Shown here: positions 1 to 11,206 of the stretch, piece after piece
Layout: every line of letters starts with the position of its first letter
Numbering within the stretch: the first letter of the stretch is position 1
Origin: Coprinopsis marcescibilis
Lineage: Eukaryota > Basidiomycota > Agaricomycetes > Agaricales > Psathyrellaceae
Length of the DNA stretch: 64,000 bases
Assembly (NCBI GenBank): GCA_004369085.1
Contig: ML210246.1
Location: 1 to 64,000, forward strand
Direction: 5' to 3'
The notes under the pieces: model-generated
What the model saw: the letters and a program-made list of their open reading frames with translations, nothing else
Told to the model about the DNA's origin: nothing
Databases searched by the model: none
Made by a program: the position numbers and the translations under genes

Positions 1-591
1 GAATACAAATTCTGGAGGCAAGAGACTCAAAATTGCGTGAGGAATTTCGAAAAAACGAACACCTGGTAAAAACGAACATATGGTCAATGATAGTATCCCA
101 CTCTACCGTACCTTCGACGGACTCTTTTATACAACCTGGGCCAAGATCGGTCGTTCTGGACCGTAGGGCCTCGCCGGCTCCCCGTTTCTGATTGGCCGGT
201 GTCCAGGCATTTCATAATCTCTGCCAGCCACGTTCCTCGAGCCACCATTTCTACTTAGTACGAAGCACCCACAACATTTTCCCAACCAATCTCCATTGGA
301 AAGAGAAATCAGTGTCTGAATGTGCCAACAATTCGGTGTATGATAGCGAATGAAGAGCCTAGGCTCGAGTCTGTGTGAGGGCGTGGAGCGGGCCTGTCAG
401 TGAGGTCAGTGCCTTGAGCAACAGCATTCTTGTCCGATTGCAGCTATCAGAAACAACCCCAGCTTTCTAGAGAGATAAAGAATAAGATATGGGCTAGATG
501 CAGGCGAATGACGTACAGTTTTTAGGGGCACGTTACTCGACGGCGGTTGTCGCTCGAACATTTCGTGCGGTTTCAAGCGAAGGTGGGTGGA
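1..591. other. intergenic, upstream of the MFS permease
   Basis: No open frame of useful length and no recognisable RNA gene. The right end serves as the promoter side of the permease gene. The left end of the window may hold the flank of a neighbouring gene that cannot be judged from here. Confidence 0.5.
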
Positions 592-598
592 TATAAAA
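592..598 (+). promoter_or_regulatory. TATA box of the MFS permease gene
   Basis: A perfect TATAAAA lies 124 bases upstream of the permease start codon at 716, followed by a pyrimidine-rich stretch suitable for transcription start. The position fits a fungal Pol II core promoter. Assignment is by position and consensus only. Confidence 0.55.
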
Positions 599-715
599 GG
601 GACTCGGATTGGCCCCCTAGTTCTCCACTATCACATCGACTAACGTTTATACTTCGCTTTCCGCGACACTATATTGTGTTTTCACACATCCCTCTTTGAC
701 TAGCATTGGTCAGTT

Positions 716-2932
716 ATGACTAAATCTAGCAGCCTTGTCGAGGACGAGAAGAAGGGTCGACCTTCTTCAGAGTCTAAAATCGTTCCCAAAACTCCTTCCG
801 ACACCAACGTCCAGCATTCCGATGTCAAGGATGAAGAGACCATTATCGAGTCGAAGGAAACGCTCGCGGCCAAACACAAGAAGGTTCTGAGAAAAATGGA
901 CTGGAAGCTTCTTCCGTTCATTTCTGTCCTTTATCTCTTGTCGTTCTTGTGAGTAGTCTGCACACTGTGGGTTTTACAGCGTACTGATGCGGTATGACAG
1001 GGATCGGGCCAACATTGGTAACGCAAAAATCGCTGGAATGGCAAAGGACCTACACCTTGATGGATTGAAATACAACATCATCGCTGCTGTCTTCTTTGTA
1101 AGTGATCATATTCGTTTCATCCGATCTTCGTTAATTTTCCCTCCTAGATTCCTTACGCCTTGGCAGAAGTACCTTCGTATGTGGACCCAACCTGGCTTGA
1201 GCCAAAAAAACTCATTTGGTTATCATAGGAATATCTGCCTCAAATTATTCCGACCTTCTCGATGGAGTACGCGTGCTTTCCTTTAACAATCCAATTCTCA
1301 CTAACCCGACCCTTCTCTCAGTCCCAACTATTATGATTGCTTGGGGTCTAGTCATGACCTTGATGTGCCTGGTAAAAAGTTACGAAGGGTTGATTGTGTA
1401 CGTCCCATTCTTCCCCACCGACTCCACCCCTGGCTGACGTCGTTGCAGTGCCCGTGTCTTTTTGGGCTTGACTGAAGCTGGATTGTTCCCCGGAATCACC
1501 TTCTATCTCTCCCTATGGTACCGAAGAAGGGATGTTGCCCAGCGATACGCTATCTTCTTCTCAGCTGCAACTGTTGCCGGTGCATTTGGTGGCCTCCTCG
1601 CGTACGTCAACCGTCAAAACCGTGTCATTCGAGTACTAATATCTGTGTTAGGTTCGGTATTGAACACATGGAAGGAATCGGCGGGCTTTACGGCTGGCAA
1701 TGGATCGTACGTCGTTAGTTTTTCTTGACAGGCTTGTGCTAATGTGCCTGCTAGTTTTGCTTGGAAGGAATGGCAACTGTCCTCTTTGCCTTCCTTTCGT
1801 ACTTCTTCATGTACGATGTAAGCCTTGCCTACCACTGCAGTTGGGGTTGTTCTTAAAATCTATACAGTACCCTGAAACCGCCAACTTCCTCACCGAGGAA
1901 GAGCGTAGACTCGTCGTCGACATGTTGAAGGAAGACAGACATGGCCTCGCTACCGAGTTCTCCATGACATACGTCTGGCAGGCCATTCTCGATCGCAAAA
2001 CCTACCTTCAGGTTGGAATCTATATGGGTATGCCTGTCTTCATCCGGTTTTAAGAATTGTCTAACTGTTATTTAGGATTGCTCATACCCGTCTACGCGAT
2101 ATCCCTTTTCACCCCCACCATCGTCAACGAACTCGGGTTTAGTGCTGCACACGCTCAGCTACTCACTGTGCCACCCTTCGTCTGCGGCTGTATAGCTACC
2201 TTGATCAGTGAGTCTCCTCTCTCTAGGTTCCTATTCCCTTCTAGTTGCTGATTCTCTCATCTAGTCGGTATGCTGTCAGATAAACACAACAAACGTGGGG
2301 CATTCGTCATCCTTGGATGCTGCATCTCAATGGTTGGGTACATCATCTTGCTCTCACAATCTACGCCTGCTGGCTCGTATGTTGGCGCAGTTTTGGCTGC
2401 GACTGGCGTATACCCATGTGTTCCTGTAACACTTGCTTGGGCCGGTTCGAATGCTGGAGGGGATATGAGAAGAGGTGTTGCTCTTGCAATGGTTATTGGC
2501 ATGGGTAACCTTGGAGGGTGAGTTTCTAATCGACGTTGGGTGCTTTTATGAGATCGCTCATCATTCTACAGTATATGTTCCTCGTTCATCTATATTGGAC
2601 CACCAAGGTTCTTCCTTGGACACGGTGTTATCCTTGGATGGTTGGCTGTTGCGTAAGCACCCTGTTCTCTTCGATGTCTTTGGAATGTGCTGATTTAGTC
2701 TGCTTTCAGAATTATATTCAGCACTATTGCGATGTGGGACTACAAGCGACATAATGCTATTAATATTGCGCGCTGTCAAGCAGAAGGTATTGACGAGAGT
2801 CGCGAAGACGAATTCAAGCACATGGGCAATGAGAGTCCATTGTTCCGGTATGTTGGTTCATTGTTTGTTGCTGAACGCAATGCTTACTGGAGTTTAGCTA
2901 TACAATCTAGGCTTACCTATAACAGCCTGTAA
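716..2932 (+). CDS. MFS permease, Dal5-type anion:cation symporter (allantoate/nicotinate family)
   Basis: Likely plasma-membrane uptake of a small organic anion such as allantoate, ureidosuccinate or nicotinate; the substrate cannot be told. The gene has about nine short introns. The cytosolic N-terminus leads into KMDWKLLPFISVLYLLSFLD and RANIGNA, the hallmark first helix and loop of the ACS family of MFS carriers. The signature FLGLTEAGLFPGITFYLSLWY follows in TM4, with RRRDVAQR in the next loop. Splicing predicts about 500 residues and roughly twelve membrane segments, which is full length. The last intron joins SPLFR to LTYNSL before the stop. The start at 716 is the first ATG after the TATA box and gives the usual hydrophilic leader. 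No breaks were seen. A Dal5 versus Tna1 assignment needs a phylogeny. Confidence 0.85.
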
Positions 2933-3383
2933 AAGAATCACGGATGTTTGGAAAGGGCCTTGAGGCTGGCGTATGTGGCCAGTAAAACGTGACGTTCTTT
3001 TGTAGGACGATACCTTCGGCTCGGTGACGGTTCAGCTATTTGGTTTACGATTCATCATGTTTTTACGAGTTTCATGGACAACTGTATCATAAAAAGCCGC
3101 TACCACCTAAATAGAAGCGTTGTAATATATCCATTTTAGTTCCCTCCAACTTAAAGAACTGAACCTGAACAGTGAACGGAGTCTAGTGCCAAAATCCAAT
3201 GAGTCGTGTTTGACGCGTCTTGAGGCTGTTTGGACAACAGCGACAAATATAAGCCGTGAGCGGTGAACGCGTTCAACTCTGTTCATCCTCGACGTCGACG
3301 GCGACATCCACCCTCTGGATGCTCTAAATCACACGACGAACCAACCACATTACAAAACGACCACCCTTTGAAACGTTCAGACT
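2933..3383. other. intergenic, permease 3' end to RSE1 start
   Basis: About 450 bases with no supported gene. It should hold the 3' UTR of the permease and the promoter of the splicing-factor gene. No clear TATA box was seen near the RSE1 start, as is common for housekeeping genes. Confidence 0.4.
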
Positions 3384-6300
3384 ATGCATCTCTACAACCT
3401 TACCCTCCAGCCCCCAACGGCCATTATCCAAGCCATTGTCGGCAATTTCTCCGGAATTCGACAGCAAGAAATCATAGTCTCGCATGGAACTCGGCTGGAG
3501 CTGCTTCGACCAGACCCACAGACCGGAAAGATAGCAACGATAATCGCGACAGACGCTTTCGGCTCGATACGCTCGCTGGCCGCGTTTCGTCTGACGGGTG
3601 GAACCAAGGGTGAGCAAATTGAATTTGTACGTATCCACCGCACGCAATTTTTTATCGACTGTTTTTCTTAGATTATGCCATCGTAGGGTCAGACTCTGGA
3701 CGGATAGTCATCCTGGATTATGACCCTAAGACTAGCAGCTTTGTGAAGCTGCATCAAGAGACGTTTGGAAAGTCTGGTGCTCGACGGATTGTGCCTGGCC
3801 AGTTCCTGGCGACGGACCCCAAGGGACGGAGTGTGATGATTGCGGCGGCAGAAAAGGCCAAGTTGGTGTATATCCTCAATCGAGATGCTGCTGCCAACTT
3901 GACCATCTCTTCGCCTCTCGAAGCGCACAAGAATTCCGCGATTATTCATCATATTATTGGGGTGGATGTTGGATTTGAGAATCCTATGTATGCTGCACTG
4001 GAGGTGGACTACTCGGAAGCGGATCAGGATCCAACGGGAGAGGTTTTTAACAAGACGGAGAAGGTGTGTGTCTGTGTGGAATTGATAGGTTTATACGCTG
4101 ACCTGTATGGCTCTAGATGCTCACCTACTATGAACTCGACCTTGGGCTCAATCATGTTGTACGGAAATGGAGCGAACCGACGGATCCTCGCGCAAATATG
4201 CTCGTCCAAGTACCAGGTGGACAGCTGGCGTCCTCGGAAAGATACGACGGTCCTTCAGGTGTTCTGGTGTGCTGCGAAGACCACATCATCTATCGCCACA
4301 TAGACGTCCCTCAGCACCGTATTCCAATTCCCCGACGCCAAAATGCATTGGAAGATCCAAACCGTGGCGTAATCATCACCGCCGCAGTTATGCACAAGAT
4401 GAAGGTATGTACCTACTCGGCGTGTTCTAGCGCGTAGGTCTAATGGTCATTTTAGGGAGCATTCTTCTTCCTGCTTCAAAGCGAAGATGGAGATCTGTTC
4501 AAGGTCACTATCGAACACGAAGAGGAAGAAGTCAAATCCGTCAAAATCAAGTATTTCGATACTGTCCCAGTAGCGTCCAGTCTTTGCATCCTAAAGTCGG
4601 GTTTCCTCTTTGTCGCGAGCGAGTTTGGCAACCAGTGCGTCCTATTGCTTTAATATCCTCGGCATGTCCTGACCATTTTCAGCTATCTGTACCAATTCCA
4701 GAAGCTGGGTGATGACGACAATGAGCCCGAATTCTCCTCTACATCATACCCATCGTTTGGCATGGCGGACCCATCTTCTCCTCTTCCACGCGCATACTTC
4801 AAGCCTCGACCACTCGAAAACTTGGCAATCGCAGATGAGATAGAATCATTGGATCCTATCATCGATTCCAAAGTCCTAAACATCCTTCCGAACTCGGATA
4901 CACCCCAAATCTTCACTGCTTGCGGCCGCGGTTCCAGAAGTACCTTCCGCACACTACGCCATGGTTTGGAAGTCGAAGAGTCCGTTAGCTCGGAGCTACC
5001 TGGTATCCCGAACGCCGTGTGGACAATTAAAACGTCAGAAGACGGTGCGTTTATCTTTCCTGTCTTCTTCGCCTACCCATCCTTCTTTTGGACTGACTGA
5101 ATTCTCTCTCCCTCTCAGAGGCTCATGACTCTTACATCATCCTTTCCTTCGTCAACGGTACCCTGGTCCTTTCCATCGGCGAGACGATCGAAGAAGTCCA
5201 GGACACCGGTTTCCTCTCATCCTCACCAACCATTGCCGTACAGCAGATAGGTGCCGACGCCCTCCTTCAAGTTCATCCCCACGGTATTCGACATGTGTCG
5301 GCGGATAAACGGGTCAACGAGTGGCGCGTTCCGCAGGGAAAGACGATCGTGACGGCGACGACGAACAAGCGTCAGGTGGTTGTTGCACTAAGTTCTGCAG
5401 AGCTGGTGTACTTTGAGCTGGACTTGGATGGCCAGCTTAATGAGTACCAAGAGCGGAAAGCCATGGGCAGCACGGTGTTGGCTTTGAGCATCGGGGCGGT
5501 ACCGGAGGGCAGGCAGAGGACACCTTATCTGGTACGTCTGTCGCGGGGTTTCTAAATCTGGTTTCCTGTTTGCTTATTTGGGGTTTATTTTGTGGATGAG
5601 TAGGCTGTTGGCTGCGAAGACCAGACTGTGCGAATCATCTCGCTAGACCCGGATACCACGCTTGAGACTCTCAGTTTGCAAGCGTTGACGGCACCTCCTT
5701 CATCAATCTGCATTGCGGATATGTTGGACGCTAGCATCAACAAGTCGCAACCGACCATGTTTGTCAACATTGGGTTGCAAACTGGTGTCTTGCTGAGAAC
5801 AGTTTTGGATCCCATCAATGGACAACTGACGGATACGCGAACTCGGTTAGTGGATTGCGCTGCGTTGCCTTTGTTTACAAGATATTGAATGTGTTCTTGT
5901 GCAGCTTCCTTGGAACACGGCCGATCAAGCTTATTCGGGTGACTGTGCACGGCAACCCTGCGATCCTGGCGCTTTCGTCGAGGTCGTGGATCAACTACAC
6001 CCACCAGAACCTCATGCACTTTACACCCTTGATCTACGATAACCTGGATTACGCTTGGAGTTTCTCGGCAGAGTTGAATCCTGAAGGCTTAATTGGTATT
6101 GCTGGGAACGTTCTTCGGTGAGTTGTTATCCCTCTCGCGCTGGTGGTGTAGGTATTGACAAGGGCGATTGTTAGGATATTCACGATCCCTAAGATTGGCA
6201 CCAAGTTGAAGCAGGATAGCATTCCGTTGGATTATACGCCGCGGAAGATGATTACGCATCCGGAGAATCATTATTTCTATATGGTTGAGGGTGATCATCG

Positions 6301-7665
6301 GGTGTATAGCGAGGAGGCTATTAACAAGAAACTGAAGGAATTGGTGAGTTCTTCCCTCACTTCCTCGTATCCCGCTTCAAAGCTCATGATTCTGTTCAGA
6401 AATCGCAAGGAAAGAAGATTGACCAAGAGATTCTCGACCTTCCGCCAACCGAGTTTGGTCGACCAAAGGCACCCGCTGGAACGTGGGCATCCAATATTCG
6501 GATTATCGACCCGATAGAGGGCAAGACCGTTGGAGTGTTCCCGCTGGATAACAACGAGGCTGCGTTCTCGATTGCTGTCGTACCTTTTTCGGCGCGGGGT
6601 AGTGAACTGCATTTGGTTGTTGGGACTTCACAAGATACGACTGTATCTCCAAGGACGTGTACGACTGGGTTTTTGAGGACGTACAAGTTCTTGAATGATG
6701 GTGCTGGGTTGGAGTTGATGCACAAGGTTAGTTGCTGGGTTTGTGGGAATTTACAGTGGCTGATGTGACCTTTGGGTTTTAGACTGAGACGGATGATGTG
6801 CCAATGGCTCTATTGGCTTTCCAAGGGAAGTTGCTTGCAGGTGTTGGGAAGTCGCTGAGGATATACGATATCGGAAAGAAGAAGCTGTTGAGGAAGGTTG
6901 AAAATAAGGTGCATTATTTGACGTCTCGGTGGGGTTTTTGGTCTGACGTGAATAATATAGATGTTCACTACCGGAATCATCACCCTCGCTACGCAAGGAT
7001 CAAGGATCATCGTTGGAGACATGCAAGAGTCTGTACAATACGTTGTCTACAAATCACCCGAGAACCGACTGCTCACCTTTGCGGACGACGCGCAGCCCAG
7101 ATGGGTCACGGCGCTCACCATGGTGGACTACAACACTGTTATTGCAGGAGATAGGTTCGGAAATGTGTTCGTGAACCGACTGGACTCCAAGGTGTCTGAC
7201 CAAGTGGATGACGACCCTACCGGTGCGGGGATTCTTCATGAAAAGTCGATCCTGATGGGCGCCCCGCATAAGACGAAGATGCTTGCGCACTTCCATGTAG
7301 GGGACATCATCACCTCGTTCCACAAGGCGTCGCTCGTTGCTGGCGGAAAGGAGGTGATTGTGTACACGGGGCTTCACGGCACGATTGGGATTCTCCTGCC
7401 ATTTGTGTCCAAGGAGGATGTTGATTTCATTTCGACGCTTGAGCAGCACATGCGAACTGAGCAGCCGAGTGTTGTAGGGCGGGACCAACTGGCGTGGAGG
7501 GGGTACTATGTGCCTGTCAAGTCTGTTGTGGATGGGGATTTGTGCGAGACGTATGCCCAACTGCCAGCTGCGAAGCAAAGTGCTATTGCGAATGAGCTGG
7601 ACCGAACTGTTGGGGAGGTGTTGAAGAAGTTGGAGCAGATGCGGGTTACTGCTAGTGGGTTCTAG
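3384..7665 (+). CDS. RSE1: Splicing factor 3B subunit 3 (SF3b130/Rse1)
   Basis: Core scaffold of the SF3b complex in U2 snRNP, needed for branch-point recognition in the nucleus. The opening [14 protein letters not shown] and [13 protein letters not shown] are diagnostic of SF3B3. Later landmarks are [27 protein letters not shown] and the C-terminal CPSF_A-type region with [20 protein letters not shown] and [18 protein letters not shown]. Splicing about a dozen short introns gives roughly 1,200 residues, the normal length of this three-beta-propeller protein. No membrane segments, and no breaks in the frame. The end MRVTASGF before the stop matches the family's C-terminal helix region. The window also holds a U2 snRNA gene about 15 kb away; this is probably chance, since both are single housekeeping genes. 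Confidence 0.97.
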
Positions 7666-7869
7666 TTGTTAGAATTATATGTGTATTTTTGTGTAAAATG
7701 CTATTTTCTGTTTCTGAATGTGGTAGATGGATGGATGTGAGCTACTTGGTCGAGTGCTGACTGAATGTCGGGGACCGTAATTGGATATTTAAACATTCAA
7801 TATTGAATACGAACCCCGGTAACCATTGTGATGCGTGGATTCAAATCCAAACCTTGAACTCCTACCACC

Positions 7870-8536
7870 ATGAACGTTCTATCTCGTCGTCTTGCAGCAC
7901 GCACCTCCTTCGCGCGAACAGCCGTCAATTATCGACCAGTCCGCACGCTCGTCACGCTTAAAGAATCTAAGGTGCGTAGGCAGCCAATGCACAATGATTA
8001 TGTCTAACTCTGCTTCTTCTATTAGTACACGGCAAAGGCAACGGCTACCGGTGCAGGACGTAATGGAGAAGTGGAATCTGACGGCCTCAAACTTTCCCTG
8101 AAGACTCCTAAGGAACTCGGAGGCACTGGAGGCGCCCAGAACCCGGAGCAGTTGTTTGCAATGGGGTATGCAGGTAATGTCGCGTGCTTGTTTCCTAGAT
8201 GGATTCGTGGCTCACAGGTCTTATTCGCTATAGGCTGCTTCCTAGGTGCTCTCCAATTCAAAGCCAACGAACTCGGGAAGCCTGAAGCTGGCGCAAAGGC
8301 GGTAGTCCACACGGAGGTCTCGATTGGTCCATCCAACGAGCTGCCTGGATTTGCCCTCGAGGTAAACATCACGGTGGAGGGTGTAGACAGTGAGCTCGTG
8401 CAAGCTGCTCATGCTGTGAGTATCTCGTTTTGGTTCCGACGTGGAGGTTTTTCTGATTGAATTCTTCGATTTCAAGTTCTGTCCCTACAGTCGTGCAGTG
8501 AAGGATGGTATTATCGTCAAAGTCAAGGCAGCGTAA
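7870..8536 (+). CDS. Ohr/OsmC-family organic hydroperoxide reductase, probably mitochondrial
   Basis: Small thiol peroxidase that reduces organic hydroperoxides with a pair of reactive cysteines. Three introns are inferred. The mature protein shows GGTGGAQNPEQLFAMGYAGCF with the first catalytic cysteine and AHAFCPYSRAVKDG with the second, both in the Ohr-type setting. The conserved Arg/Glu network is not fully traceable by eye. The first 35 residues (MNVLSRRLAARTSFAR..) are rich in Arg, Ser and Ala and lack acids, as expected for a mitochondrial presequence. About 165 residues in total, which is an Ohr core plus the presequence. The start at 7870 is the only ATG giving this leader. It lies 205 bases after the RSE1 stop, on the same strand. 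Confidence 0.9.
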
Positions 8537-8868
8537 ATCGAGCTTCCGGGACGTGTTGTGTACGGTATTTTGAAAATCGATTTTTGTCTATACTTAAAAC
8601 GACCTCGGCTTGAGAACCTATTTCCAGGTCAGATTGATAGGCTTTCGGAGTCCGAGAGGCGGTGGTTTGATATGCCCACACTGTCAGGCACTAGTGCATC
8701 ATGAAGTGCTGCGCTTTCCTCTCGACCACTTCTCCGCAGACACCCTAGTAGTTTCTTAATACTGTCACCTTCGCAGGTACATCCATGGTTTGGTGCGTGT
8801 AGTGAACCCCTTGTAAGTCTCTCTGTCGCGGACGTCACTCAGTGACCCACATACCCCCTATAGATTCG
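8537..8868. other. intergenic between Ohr and F-box genes
   Basis: About 330 bases holding the 3' UTR of the Ohr gene and the promoter of the next. No gene or repeat seen. Confidence 0.4.
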
Positions 8869-10647
8869 ATGGCCTGTTCATCGGAGCCTCCTGATCGTTT
8901 GCTCCAACTCATGAAGTGCAACGATCCTCTGGATGAAGAAGATGTCGCAGTCACCCGCAGCTTCATCTATGATCGACAGTCCTCCCTCTCCACGCTGCAA
9001 GAGCGCCAAGCACAGCTGGAAGAGCAAATCGCAGAGCTGAATAGAGCCAAGCGCACTCTAACGAAGGAGATAGCCCAGCAAACGAAGACGCTCGAGGATT
9101 GTAACCGGCTCCTCTCATTCTCGCGACTCCTACCGCCTGAAATCCTTTACCTCATATTCATATACGCCACACCATCCACAGACCAATCACACGTCCACCA
9201 ACAGCAGGACTTTGGGTACCTCGCGTCACCTCCCATCTCGATCTCCCAGGTTTGCTGCTCTTGGAGACATCTCGCCTTTTCCATCCCCGAGCTATGGTCC
9301 TCTTTCAGCATCCGCGCTTTTCAAGACTCAAGGCTACGCATCAAGAGCGGCCCCTTCAAGCACATGTTGACGTCTTATTTCTCCAACGCCCGTGACCTAC
9401 CAACCAAATCCCTCCATATTCACTTTGGGATGAACGCGTCGGAGCACAGGATTTACCTCGAGCTCCTTGTCAAGTCCATAATCGAATCGGTGGAACCACA
9501 GAACTTGACCTTGGGGTACTCGGGTGACTTGAGTCGCTTCCTGGACGTTTTGAATGCGATGGACCCCCATGTACATCTGTCGAGGAGGTTGAAAAAGGTT
9601 CGCTCACTAGTGTTGCGGGAAGATTATAGCGAGTCGACCCGCCCTTTTGACGATTCCGAGTTTACTTTTCCCTCCTTCCTTTCAAAACTTTCCAGCCTTC
9701 GCCAAGTATCAGTGGAGCACCACAGGTCGGCAGCAGCTTTTTCAACTCTCCTTTCAGAACAACTACTACCTTGGCGACAACTCACCCACCTTATAATTGT
9801 ACAATGGATAAAGTCGACGGTTTGGGAGCGAATATTTGGTATGTGCAACTCCCTGAAACATGGGTTGTTCTACATCGAGGCAGATACCGACCCGAACGAC
9901 TCGACCACTGTTCCGACCTTTTCCCAACCAAACTATCGCTATCCCGACCTAGCAGACCTCACCATCATCTACAACCGGGGAATAGCCTCCCTCGCCCCAG
10001 GCTTCCAATTCCAGCCCTACCTCTTCCCCACGCTGCAGAACCTGCGCCTTGGAGCCTACCACCATCCACACCGATCGAGCGCCTTCAACTGGCATAACAT
10101 CCAAACAGAGATCTACAAGCTCACCAACCTCTCGTTGTGCTATCTGACGTGGGAGGTGGAGGCGGCGGGGATTGTGGAGCTGTTGCTCGCCACGCCGAAT
10201 GTGGTGTCGCTGGTGTTGGGCGTGGCGACGGACTACGATGCTGTGTTTGAGCGGTTCCAGATTGATTGGAATGGGCAGACGTTGTTGCCAAAGCTGGAGG
10301 AACTTTGGGTAGAGTGTGAATCTGGGTCATCTTCGACTTATGACGATGCTCTCGTCCGTTTGACGTTGACCTCGGATGGGTTTTTGGATATGGTTCGGGA
10401 TCGCTTTCGGCCGATTGACGATTTGGCACAGTTGAAGAGAGTAGGGCTGGTCCTCCCCAGGACGTATATCACAGTGCTGGAGAGGGTAAGGGTAGCTTTG
10501 AAAAGGGAGGTAGAAGAGGGGTTGGATCTTTTCGTCGATTCGACAAGTTCTGGTCCGAAGAACAGAAGCAGCCAGAGGCAGGCGTGGACGGATCCGTTTC
10601 TTGGGCCTTTGACCCATTGGAATCAGGGGCTTTTGGCCGGTGGTTGA
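8869..10647 (+). CDS. F-box domain protein (Agaricomycete type, N-terminal coiled coil)
   Basis: Predicted substrate receptor of an SCF ubiquitin ligase. Single exon of 592 codons starting at the ATG at 8869; the frame is open further upstream but without an ATG. Residues about 40-85 form a heptad-rich coiled coil (LQERQAQLEEQIAELNRAKR). The F-box-like segment follows at about residues 90-150, with LPPEILYLIFIYA and later ISISQVCCSWRHLAFSIPELW. The rest is an irregular LRR-like region whose leucines recur about every 25-30 residues. This layout is very common and strongly expanded in mushroom genomes. The target protein is unknown, and the frame is intact. Confidence 0.85.
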   Translation: MACSSEPPDRLLQLMKCNDPLDEEDVAVTRSFIYDRQSSLSTLQERQAQLEEQIAELNRAKRTLTKEIAQQTKTLEDCNRLLSFSRLLPPEILYLIFIYATPSTDQSHVHQQQDFGYLASPPISISQVCCSWRHLAFSIPELWSSFSIRAFQDSRLRIKSGPFKHMLTSYFSNARDLPTKSLHIHFGMNASEHRIYLELLVKSIIESVEPQNLTLGYSGDLSRFLDVLNAMDPHVHLSRRLKKVRSLVLREDYSESTRPFDDSEFTFPSFLSKLSSLRQVSVEHHRSAAAFSTLLSEQLLPWRQLTHLIIVQWIKSTVWERIFGMCNSLKHGLFYIEADTDPNDSTTVPTFSQPNYRYPDLADLTIIYNRGIASLAPGFQFQPYLFPTLQNLRLGAYHHPHRSSAFNWHNIQTEIYKLTNLSLCYLTWEVEAAGIVELLLATPNVVSLVLGVATDYDAVFERFQIDWNGQTLLPKLEELWVECESGSSSTYDDALVRLTLTSDGFLDMVRDRFRPIDDLAQLKRVGLVLPRTYITVLERVRVALKREVEEGLDLFVDSTSSGPKNRSSQRQAWTDPFLGPLTHWNQGLLAGG

Positions 10648-11206
10648 TGATTTCTGAAACTGTAGAGAGTAGATGGATGATGAAAAAAGGTCGTGAAAAT
10701 TGTATTATGTTCTCCTTTTCTCTGTATCGGGGCTACGGACGTGAGTCGCCGTTTGGGCTCTTGTCACAGTGTATTCATTACTTTAATCAGGCACTATATT
10801 TTAGATGACGCAACTACTTATGTCACTACTAACCAACCCACGGGGTGTTTAAACGTTTGGACTGGACTGACGCAGTACTTGCATGCCTGGTATAGGATGT
10901 GTTGCAGTTACTTAGGAAAGTTTGTGCCTTTGTAAATTGTTCCATCAAATTTGGATTTCATGACTCAGACAATCACCACGCCGTAACACTAAACACATCT
11001 TGGACGCAGTGCGCCCATCGGGTTTCTGCCAGACCTAGATAACTTCAAGTTAAGCTTGCTTCACCTCCACCACCTGCCTGGATCCTGCCCCAGGATTCTT
11101 TTGTGACAAGAGAAGGGTCCAGCTCAAAATTTCACACCGGCAGACTAAGATTTGGCACCCGACGACACGAATTCTGAGTGATTCGACAATCAGGAGATAG
11201 CAAGTC
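10648..11206. other. intergenic upstream of NLR1
   Basis: About 560 bases with only short open frames, judged spurious. It contains the likely promoter of the first NACHT-TPR gene; no distinct TATA box is visible. Confidence 0.4.

Noticed and set aside
7054..7578. 174-codon minus-strand frame
   Set aside because: Shadow of the last RSE1 exon.
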